Below, piece after piece: positions 1 through 5,773 of a stretch of DNA of 8,635 nt. The position numbers and the translations under genes are program-made. Positions within the stretch are counted from its first letter, which is position 1; every line of letters begins with the position of its first letter. The stretch is taken from the NCBI GenBank assembly GCA_023245725.1, contig JAHFJU010000057.1, positions 1 through 8,635 on the forward strand. Reading direction: 5' to 3'. This DNA is from Candidatus Peregrinibacteria bacterium. Its GTDB lineage: Bacteria; Patescibacteriota; Gracilibacteria; UBA1369; UM-FILTER-53-11. A model generated the notes under the pieces. The model worked only from the letters and a program-made list of their open reading frames with translations. It was not told where the DNA came from and did no database searches.

Positions 1-2
1 AT

Positions 3-1940
3 TTGTTGGCAATTGGTAATTGGGGCGCGGCAATCGTGTTTGTTTCATCGCTAATTGTTGGCCTTCTTCTTGCATTTGAATTTTCAATTGTTGAATTTTT
101 GAAGGAGGCGAAACCTGAGATACGCCTTGAAAAGCGCAACCGTATGCGCGAAACCGACGATGGAATTATTGAGGTTCCCGATGAAACCGACGAAGCTGAA
201 GATGCTCATATTAATATTATTAAACCTGTGAAGCCTGCAATGTTGGCTCGCGGTGACGATGAAGAAGATGAAGACGACGACGAAAATGAAGATGTTGATG
301 AAGAGGATTTGAAGCCAAAACGTGCCGATCCCGCTATCGCTCGTGCTGCAATGGCTGGTAATCAGGCTCAAGATCAAAAGCCCGTTTTTGGTGTAAAGGG
401 GGAGTATAAGTGGGAGTTTCCGCCGCTAGATCTTTTAGAAAATCCTGTAATTGCCGATGTTGTTGACGATGACACTCTCAAGGCTAATGCAGAAGTAATT
501 CGAAATAAACTAGATCAATTTGGTATTGATGTAATTATGAACGACGTGCATGTTGGGCCGACTGTTATTCAATACACGCTGCGCCCTCATGAAGGAGTTA
601 AGCTGTCGAAAATAACAGGATTGAAGAACGATTTAGCCCTTGCTCTAGCGGCAAAAGCGATTCGTGTAGAGGCGCCGATTCCTGGGAAATCTCTTGTTGG
701 AATTGAAATTCCAAACGATAAACGTGTCACTGTTCGTTTGAAAGAAATTTTAAAAACACAACAGTGGAAAGAAATAAAATCACAACTTCGCATGCCTCTT
801 GGGCAAAGTGTTAGCGGACAGGCGATGGCAGTCGATTTGGGTTCAATGCCACATATTTTAATTGCAGGTGCAACTGGAGCAGGTAAGTCGGTTGGTATGA
901 ATAGTTTTTTGTTGTCGCTCCTTTATCAAAATTCGCCGAACGATTTAAAGTTTATTATGGTTGACCCAAAGAGAGTTGAGTTGAATACATACAACGGAAT
1001 TCCTCACTTGCTAACTCCTGTTATTACCGATGTTGAAAAAGCAGCTACTTCTTTAAGGTGGGCCGTTGCTGAAATGAATCGACGTTACGGAGTGCTTGCC
1101 GAGGCAGGTCACCGAAATATCGCTGACTATAATGACGATGACACGATTGATGTAAAGTTACCGAAAATTATTATAGTTATTGATGAGCTTGCAGATTTGA
1201 TGATGGCTGCCGGTAAAGAAGTTGAAGCGTCGATTTGTCGAATTGCGCAAATGGCTCGTGCGGTTGGAATGCACTTGATGCTTGCTACGCAGCGCCCATC
1301 GGTAGATGTTATTACTGGTCTTATTAAAGCCAATATTCCAGCTCGTATCGCATATGCTGTTACTTCTGGTATCGACTCTCGAACAATTTTGGATTGTATA
1401 GGTGCTGAAGATTTGCTCGGTCAAGGTGACATGCTATTTACTTCGGGAACTATGAGCAAGCCGGTGCGTATTCAGGGCGTTTATGTTTCTTCAAAAGAAA
1501 TTGAGCGCGTTACAAATAGAATTAAATTAACTCGAGAGCCAGAGTATGACGAGTCGATTATTTCGAGCGAAGTTGCTCGTGCGAATGTGGCAGGTCTTCC
1601 TCCAAATAAAGGTGGATCAGGAAATGATCCTCTTTATGAAAATGCACTTGCCGTTATCGTCGACTCTCGAAAAGCATCGGCGTCGTTGTTGCAACGTCGA
1701 CTTGAAATTGGTTACGCTCGTGCCGCTCGAATTCTCGATGAGATGGAGGCTAACGGTGTAATTGGTCCAGTTCGCGGAGCAAAAGCTCGAGAAATTTACA
1801 TTCAATCAACAGGAGAAAGTCAGGCAACTCAAAATCCGGGATTTGCGGCAGAGGCAAGCCGTCAACGTCAGTCTGAAGAAGTGGCTTTGGCAGGTTCATT
1901 CGGCGGTGGAATGAGTGATTCAGAAGACGACATGGAATAA
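3..1940 (+). CDS. ftsK: FtsK/SpoIIIE-family DNA translocase (5'-partial)
   Basis: Hexameric ATP-driven DNA pump anchored at the division septum; it moves and resolves chromosome termini during division. The visible 645 residues hold one membrane helix (about 7-27), an acidic Asp/Glu-rich linker (about 85-105), the alpha domain (about 140-250), the motor domain and a C-terminal winged-helix gamma domain (about 542-602) that in this family reads KOPS-type DNA signals. Walker A is GATGAGKS (289-296); Walker B is IIIVIDE with Asp394-Glu395; the family motif QRPSVDVITG begins at 430 and LLGQGDMLF follows. The frame is open to the left edge and only one of the usual several N-terminal helices is present, so the TTG at position 3 is not a credible start and the gene begins outside the window. 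It ends in an acidic tail (SDSEDDME) and its TAA abuts the stop codon of the opposing gene. Family assignment is near certain; the exact role within the division machinery is inferred. Confidence 0.97.
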   Translation: MLAIGNWGAAIVFVSSLIVGLLLAFEFSIVEFLKEAKPEIRLEKRNRMRETDDGIIEVPDETDEAEDAHINIIKPVKPAMLARGDDEEDEDDDENEDVDEEDLKPKRADPAIARAAMAGNQAQDQKPVFGVKGEYKWEFPPLDLLENPVIADVVDDDTLKANAEVIRNKLDQFGIDVIMNDVHVGPTVIQYTLRPHEGVKLSKITGLKNDLALALAAKAIRVEAPIPGKSLVGIEIPNDKRVTVRLKEILKTQQWKEIKSQLRMPLGQSVSGQAMAVDLGSMPHILIAGATGAGKSVGMNSFLLSLLYQNSPNDLKFIMVDPKRVELNTYNGIPHLLTPVITDVEKAATSLRWAVAEMNRRYGVLAEAGHRNIADYNDDDTIDVKLPKIIIVIDELADLMMAAGKEVEASICRIAQMARAVGMHLMLATQRPSVDVITGLIKANIPARIAYAVTSGIDSRTILDCIGAEDLLGQGDMLFTSGTMSKPVRIQGVYVSSKEIERVTNRIKLTREPEYDESIISSEVARANVAGLPPNKGGSGNDPLYENALAVIVDSRKASASLLQRRLEIGYARAARILDEMEANGVIGPVRGAKAREIYIQSTGESQATQNPGFAAEASRQRQSEEVALAGSFGGGMSDSEDDME

Positions 1941-3053
1941 CTATTGGCTGTTGCATAATTTATCTTGCAGCATGCTTGGCGGTATTTTTACCCATACGAG
2001 TTGATTTATATTGGGAACTTTTTCAAACCCAAGTTGAGCGGCCAAAAGTTGAATCATGAATACATTTTTTTGTTCAAATTCAGCTGCAGTTTTTTCGCCT
2101 GATTTTTCGGCAGCTTTCGCTTGTTCGAGTTGGTCATTAATAAATATTGTAAAAACTTCCATGATATCGTCGCAGCTAAGTTGCGATTTTTGCACAAGTT
2201 CATTTACATATTTTTCATCGAGTAATTTTTTGCCAAGTTCCAGCATAATTTGAACTTGGTCTTTGTTGAGTGGCGTGTTTCGGTTTTCGTCTTTCACATA
2301 ATGAAAAAGAGGAGTAACGAGCGAAAATGGAATAGCCATTTGTTCAGATTCTGCAATTTGATCTGGAGGATTTGTTTCTGAGTGAGCTCGATCTGCATGG
2401 TGTGTTTTATGAATTGTAGATACCGTCAAATCTCCACGGTGATCCCAATTTAAATAGCGTGGGTCGTCGTCTTCGGTTTCGATGTTACTAGTTGAATGCG
2501 CACTTTTCATATCCTCTAAAAGTTTTTTATTTGCCCATGGATTAAACCATTCAGCATTACCTTTATTAGGAGTTGGTAGTTGCAGCTCATTACTTTTAGG
2601 ATAAAATCCGTACTGCTTTGTGAGTACATCGAGACATTGATCATTTGGAACAAGGCAATATGGCACCATTCTATAAAATGCAATATTGCAAAGTGGTAAC
2701 TGGGGAGGGCACGAAGTGTTCTTGGAATCGACTGGAATATCGAGCCCATTTTCATCCATGACTGTTACTGGCCCATCTGCAATATCTGTTTTTGTTGATT
2801 CGGTCTCTTCGTTAAAAGTAATTGAAAAAGCCGGCAACATGCCGAACATGCCTGCTTGTTTTATATTTTTATACACGTCGTTTTTGTCGTTGCGTTCAGG
2901 CGTTTCAATCGCCTCGCGCGTTCTTGTTTTTACATCGATGTGAACCTTTTCTACGCCAGTTAATGTCGCTGTGGCAATGGCTATAGCTGCTCCAATTTTT
3001 GTATATCTTTTAACTTTTTCAGTCCGCGATGATGGATTTTGTGTGAGAGCCAT
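1941..3053 (-). CDS. Hypothetical membrane-anchored or secreted protein with CX6C-X10-CX6C motif
   Basis: Not recognised as any known family. The 370-residue product starts at ATG with a basic segment followed by a modestly hydrophobic stretch (about 19-34, Ala/Ile/Thr-rich) that could be a signal anchor or uncleaved signal peptide; no convincing AxA cleavage site follows. Residues 115, 122, 133 and 140 are cysteines spaced C-x6-C-x10-C-x6-C, which suggests two disulfides or a metal site. A His-rich patch lies at 205-224 (H205, H215, H218, H219, H224). The C-terminal third (about 265-345) looks helical, with charged Glu/Lys/Ala stretches. It is convergent with ftsK with no intergenic base and divergent from the pilin-like operon across 158 bp. 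No Shine-Dalgarno motif precedes the ATG and I see no good -10 at leaderless distance. The long open frame with sensible composition supports a real gene; an exported location is inferred, the function unknown. Confidence 0.82.
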   Translation of the reverse strand: MALTQNPSSRTEKVKRYTKIGAAIAIATATLTGVEKVHIDVKTRTREAIETPERNDKNDVYKNIKQAGMFGMLPAFSITFNEETESTKTDIADGPVTVMDENGLDIPVDSKNTSCPPQLPLCNIAFYRMVPYCLVPNDQCLDVLTKQYGFYPKSNELQLPTPNKGNAEWFNPWANKKLLEDMKSAHSTSNIETEDDDPRYLNWDHRGDLTVSTIHKTHHADRAHSETNPPDQIAESEQMAIPFSLVTPLFHYVKDENRNTPLNKDQVQIMLELGKKLLDEKYVNELVQKSQLSCDDIMEVFTIFINDQLEQAKAAEKSGEKTAAEFEQKNVFMIQLLAAQLGFEKVPNINQLVWVKIPPSMLQDKLCNSQ

Positions 3054-3087
3054 ATAGGGATTTAGTTAAAAAATAAATGTAAAACCG

Positions 3088-3130
3088 AAAAAAGGTCCGA
3101 CCCCTGAGGGATTCGGGCTTTCATGTGACC
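3088..3130 (-). terminator. Candidate intrinsic terminator/attenuator ahead of the minus-strand hypothetical gene
   Basis: Read on the minus strand, GGTC (3130-3127) can pair with GACC (3097-3094), stacking on CGA (3115-3113)/TCG (3100-3098) and CCC (3110-3108)/GGG (3103-3101) around a TCAG loop. The 3' arm is continuous, the 5' arm carries an AT bulge and a larger bulge, and T6 (3093-3088) follows at once. This is the layout of a Rho-independent terminator. It lies only about 35 bp upstream of the ATG at 3053, so in that orientation it would act as a leader attenuator, or stop antisense transcription coming from the right. The large bulge weakens the case. Confidence 0.35.
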
Positions 3131-3195
3131 GCCCAGTAGGGGCAGATGTATGGCTCAATACTAAGATTATTGGCATTTTAAAGCAACGCAAAAAA

Positions 3196-3204
3196 TGATA
3201 TAAT
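3196..3204 (+). promoter_or_regulatory. Extended -10 promoter of the pilin-like operon (leaderless geometry)
   Basis: TGATATAAT is a perfect TATAAT (3199-3204) with an upstream TG extension, preceded by A-rich DNA. Exactly seven bases separate it from the ATG at 3212, so transcription should start at or next to the A of the start codon, giving a leaderless mRNA. No good -35 is seen at normal spacing; TTGGCA at 3170-3175 is 23 bp away, too far, but extended -10 promoters need none. The same TGATATA core precedes metG at the same distance, which supports both. Confidence 0.7.
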
Positions 3205-3211
3205 GATATGA

Positions 3212-3760
3212 ATGAAATTAAAACAAATATTTAGAGGAGTTTTCGCCCTTTTACTGATAGCAACGAGCTTATCGGCGAATATTGTATTTGCTGCAGACCA
3301 GACTATTGAAAGCGTTCCGAAAGATTGTCAGTTAATTACGAGTGCGGGAACTACTAATGCAGACGGAACTACCACGATTAATCCTAATACTTTGCCGGAT
3401 TCATTTGCGGTAGGGAGATGTTTATCAACTTCGGGTCAAAAAAATTCTAATTTTTTGCCTATCGGAAAAACAAAAAGCGATGGTTCTGCTGCCGTACAGG
3501 CCACTTCTGCGCCAGACGGTACAGAAAAAAGCGCACGAATTGTGCTAGTCGCCGCAATTGATACTTTGGTGAAAATTGTTGCGACTGTTTCGTTGATTGT
3601 ATTTATTATTGGAGCACTAATTACCATTGTTTCAGGAGGAAAAGATGAGCTTATAGATCGCGGAAAAACTGCGATGATTTACTCTGTTATTGGCCTTTCG
3701 GTTTCACTCCTATCATTTATTATTGTTACTTTTGTTCAATCTTTGTTCTTCGTTTCATAA
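3212..3760 (+). CDS. T4SS-pilin-like (VirB2-like) two-helix membrane protein, operon gene 1
   Basis: The 182-residue product has a classical signal peptide: basic MKLKQIFR, a hydrophobic core and VFA-AD near residues 25-29. A Thr/Asn/Ser-rich external segment (about 29-108) carries two cysteines (C39, C70) able to form one disulfide. The C-terminal module has helix 1 (about 118-141), a charged loop GGKDELIDRGK (142-152) and helix 2 (about 155-180). This module recurs in all five products of the operon and matches the general plan of VirB2/T4SS-pilin proteins, in which the loop faces the cytoplasm and both termini face out. The ATG is chosen because the signal peptide starts there and the extended -10 sits seven bases upstream. 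The next gene follows after 7 bp. Pilin-like architecture is seen; participation in a type IV secretion or conjugation-like apparatus is inferred, as no ATPase gene is nearby. Confidence 0.82.
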   Translation: MKLKQIFRGVFALLLIATSLSANIVFAADQTIESVPKDCQLITSAGTTNADGTTTINPNTLPDSFAVGRCLSTSGQKNSNFLPIGKTKSDGSAAVQATSAPDGTEKSARIVLVAAIDTLVKIVATVSLIVFIIGALITIVSGGKDELIDRGKTAMIYSVIGLSVSLLSFIIVTFVQSLFFVS

Positions 3761-3767
3761 TATAAAA

Positions 3768-4928
3768 ATGTTAAAAAAAATTACCGCCATAGTACTATCG
3801 CTCATATTCGGACTTTCAGTCGGAGTATCGTTGCCGGTTGGTATTGTGTTTGCGCAAGCTGCTGCTGACCCTGGTACGGCCGCTGAGACTGGTGGTTCAA
3901 AAAATGCGCGTGACCCAAATACACTTCGTGTTTATTATTCGGAGTCTATCGGTGCTGGTCAACAAGTATATCATTTGTCGGTTTGTGAAAAAGCGCCTGC
4001 CTTTGCGCCACTTACTTGTTCGCAGGCTTTGGTAGATGCTGATAACAGATATAAAGATTCATGTGTAGACAAGGAGGGGAAGGTAACAGATAAAGAAGGC
4101 GAAAAAATAAATGGGTGTATAAAACATAGTGACGGTGAAAATTCCGCAGAAGCTGGGAAAATGAAATATACAATTGGTGGTCAAGATTTTGAACTTCCAT
4201 ATTACAGTATATGGCCACCAACAGATAAAAAATGTTTAACAGAGGTAGATAATCAGGCGTTGATTTATGGCCGAAAATGGGCAGTAGTTGAATTTGATAC
4301 TAATAAAACTGACACTCCTGCAGGTAATGATAGTAATATAAATAACATTGTCGGTAGCGTCACTTGGCCAAATGAGGGTGATGAGCAAAAATTGATTGGA
4401 TATGGATCTACAATTTTTTCAACGACTGATAGCATGGATATTGCCTTGCACCCAGCCTTCGAAATAAAACTATGTGCATCAACTGACATGTTAATAAATC
4501 CAGATGGGTCAACAGGTAAACAAGAAGATCCTCCTGATTCAGCAACGGCGGCAGTACAAATGATTACGGCCAATATGGGCGAATTTAAAAAACTTATTGA
4601 CGCAGGTTGCAACAACGACAATAGCAAAGAGTCAACGTCTTTGAATGATGTACCGGCTTTGAGCTGTACAATTTCAGAGCGTATCGATGGAAAATCTGGT
4701 ACCGACCTGCTTGCTCGTTATGTTGGTGCAATTTATCGTTGGGCGGCGGGTGTAATTGGAATCATTTCGGTTTTAGTAATAGTGATTTCGGGCATTCAAA
4801 TAACAGTCGACACATCGGGTCTCGAAAAAGCGAAAGAACGAATTATGCAGTCTTTAATGGGGTTAGTACTGTTGTTTTTATCGGCACTTATTCTCTACAC
4901 AATAAATCCTACCTTCTTTACAGGATGA
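3768..4928 (+). CDS. Pilin-like membrane protein with large eight-cysteine external domain, operon gene 2
   Basis: The 386-residue product starts with a signal peptide (MLKK, hydrophobic core, IVFAQA near 26-31). A long hydrophilic domain of about 290 residues follows, with eight cysteines (73, 84, 99, 117, 156, 236, 281, 300), an even number suited to disulfides outside the cell. It ends in the operon's shared module: helix 1 (about 324-345), loop TVDTSGLEKAKER (346-358) and helix 2 (about 361-381). Its external part has no counterpart in the other four products, so it may be a tip, adhesin or specialised subunit; that is inference. The ATG at 3768 is preferred over upstream in-frame codons because it begins the signal peptide and lies 7 bp after the previous stop. 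No Shine-Dalgarno is present, which suggests coupled or SD-independent initiation. The stop overlaps the next start as ATGA. I do not recognise the external domain. Confidence 0.82.
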   Translation: MLKKITAIVLSLIFGLSVGVSLPVGIVFAQAAADPGTAAETGGSKNARDPNTLRVYYSESIGAGQQVYHLSVCEKAPAFAPLTCSQALVDADNRYKDSCVDKEGKVTDKEGEKINGCIKHSDGENSAEAGKMKYTIGGQDFELPYYSIWPPTDKKCLTEVDNQALIYGRKWAVVEFDTNKTDTPAGNDSNINNIVGSVTWPNEGDEQKLIGYGSTIFSTTDSMDIALHPAFEIKLCASTDMLINPDGSTGKQEDPPDSATAAVQMITANMGEFKKLIDAGCNNDNSKESTSLNDVPALSCTISERIDGKSGTDLLARYVGAIYRWAAGVIGIISVLVIVISGIQITVDTSGLEKAKERIMQSLMGLVLLFLSALILYTINPTFFTG

Positions 4929-5365
4929 GAAAACTTTCTATTATTTTTGCAGTTGCATTTGCTCTGGTAACAGGGTCTGTAGCTGCGTATGCGCAAGATG
5001 CTCCCCCTGCGGTCGCGCCTGCTTCAGGTGCTCCTATAGATTCTGCACCGTCTGCACAGCCTCGCCCGATTCCATGTGTTCCTAGTTTGCCGTGTGTTAG
5101 TCTTCAAAATCAAATGAGTGGACAAGCAACACGAACTTATGTTTTAGAAGAATTCGGTACCAAGTTAATGGTGACTTTTTTGGGAATCATAGCTCTAACA
5201 TCGGTTATATTTATTATTTACGGAGGTTTACAAATGCACATTGCGCTTGGTAACGATGAAGCAATTACAAAAGCACGAAAAACTGTTTTATGGGCGATTG
5301 GTGGGCTTGTTGTAGCCATGCTCGCAGGTGCTATTGTAACGATCATAACAAAAATTTCATTTTGA
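4925..5365 (+). CDS. T4SS-pilin-like two-helix membrane protein with Pro/Ala-rich spacer, operon gene 3
   Basis: The 146-residue product has a signal peptide (MRKLS, hydrophobic core, AYAQ-DA near 21-25), a short Pro/Ala-rich mature N terminus (about 26-50) and a close cysteine pair CVPSLPC (C51, C57). The pilin module follows: helix 1 (about 81-103), loop LGNDEAITKARKT (108-120) and helix 2 (about 121-142). Gly-Asn-Asp-Glu, the Lys/Arg spacing and the Trp at 123 line up closely with genes 4 and 5, showing that the genes are paralogous. The ATG overlaps the preceding stop (ATGA), a typical sign of translational coupling; longer upstream reading in this frame only overlaps gene 2 and lacks a signal peptide at its start. 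This is one of the clearest VirB2/T4SS-pilin look-alikes in the operon. The role in a secretion pore or fibre is inferred. Confidence 0.85.
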   Translation: MRKLSIIFAVAFALVTGSVAAYAQDAPPAVAPASGAPIDSAPSAQPRPIPCVPSLPCVSLQNQMSGQATRTYVLEEFGTKLMVTFLGIIALTSVIFIIYGGLQMHIALGNDEAITKARKTVLWAIGGLVVAMLAGAIVTIITKISF

Positions 5366-5370
5366 AAATC

Positions 5371-5772
5371 ATGTTTAAAAAATATATAACTCGATTTATT
5401 TTTACTCTCGCGCTAGTCGCGATGGTTGTTCCGAACGTGGTTTTTGGGGAGGGGAGAGTTGCGCCGAATATATTAGAAATTTTGCCGGAATCATCGATTC
5501 ATGAAGATAAATCACTAGCGGCCATGGTATCTACTGGAGATTTAGAAGAGCAAGTTTTACCTGCAGCCATCAAAATGTTTTTGGGAATGGTGGCGACAAT
5601 TTCTTTCGTAATGTTTATTTACGCTGGTGTTAACTTGATAATTTCTCAAGGCAACGAAGAAGAAATGACCAAGTTTAAAAATATGCTTTTGTGGTCGGTA
5701 ATTGGTTTAGCTGTAATTACAATGTCATATGCAATTGTAAAAGGAGTCATGGCAATTAACTTTGAAGTTTAA
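5371..5772 (+). CDS. T4SS-pilin-like two-helix membrane protein, operon gene 4
   Basis: The smallest member, 133 residues. The signal peptide runs from MFKKYITR through a hydrophobic core to VVFG-EG (cleavage near 26). A short acidic, cysteine-free external segment (about 27-60) leads to helix 1 (about 66-92), loop SQGNEEEMTKFKN (92-104) and helix 2 (about 105-127). The loop and WSVIGL segment match gene 5 (SHGEDDKMGPAKK, WALVGM) and gene 3. Size and layout are those of a processed VirB2-type major pilin, so this gene or gene 3 is the best candidate for an abundant structural subunit. ATG 5371 is chosen because it begins the signal peptide and lies 5 bp after the previous stop; reading farther upstream only overlaps gene 3. 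No Shine-Dalgarno motif is visible. Gene 5 follows after one base. Confidence 0.85.
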   Translation: MFKKYITRFIFTLALVAMVVPNVVFGEGRVAPNILEILPESSIHEDKSLAAMVSTGDLEEQVLPAAIKMFLGMVATISFVMFIYAGVNLIISQGNEEEMTKFKNMLLWSVIGLAVITMSYAIVKGVMAINFEV

Positions 5773-5773
5773 T

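Larger units (their letters stand above)
3054..3211. other. Divergent intergenic region with clustered inverted repeats
   Basis: This is the only sizeable non-coding stretch in the window (158 bp between divergent genes). It contains a GC-rich block (3094-3143) unlike its AT-rich surroundings. Pairings I can trace are CCGA 3097-3100 with TCGG 3113-3116 enclosing CCC 3101-3103/GGG 3108-3110; GCCC 3131-3134 with GGGC 3140-3143; GGTC 3094-3097 with GACC 3127-3130; and a weaker stem GC(T)CAAT 3153-3159 with ATTGGC 3169-3174. Several of these are mutually exclusive, as in regulatory RNAs that switch, for example GGGC 3115-3118 with GCCC 3131-3134. The plus-strand transcript should begin near 3212, so if this block is transcribed it belongs to the leader of the minus-strand gene ending at 3053. 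I do not recognise a known riboswitch or ncRNA class here. Confidence 0.5.

Noticed and set aside
84..377. Open frame on the minus strand opposite the acidic linker of ftsK
   Set aside because: Its Phe/Ile-rich product is the mirror of GAA/GAT-rich coding DNA; ftsK on the plus strand explains the region completely.
3088..3180. tRNA, fluoride riboswitch or SRP RNA in the intergenic hairpin cluster
   Set aside because: No seven-base acceptor pair or matching T-arm for a tRNA on either strand; TGCCCCTACT on the minus strand recalls the fluoride riboswitch 3' end but the 5' half is absent; the SRP GGAAGCAGCC core is missing.
3690..3767. N-terminal extension of operon gene 2 to an upstream start
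   Set aside because: It would overlap gene 1 and place extra residues before an obvious signal peptide; ATG 3768 fits better. The same reasoning rejects 4739 for gene 3 and 5290 for gene 4.
4926..4928. UGA read as glycine (Gracilibacteria/Absconditabacteria code)
   Set aside because: Genes 2 and 3 and metG end sensibly at TGA after complete domains, and reading through the gene 2 TGA adds only 13 more sense codons before TAA; the standard code fits.
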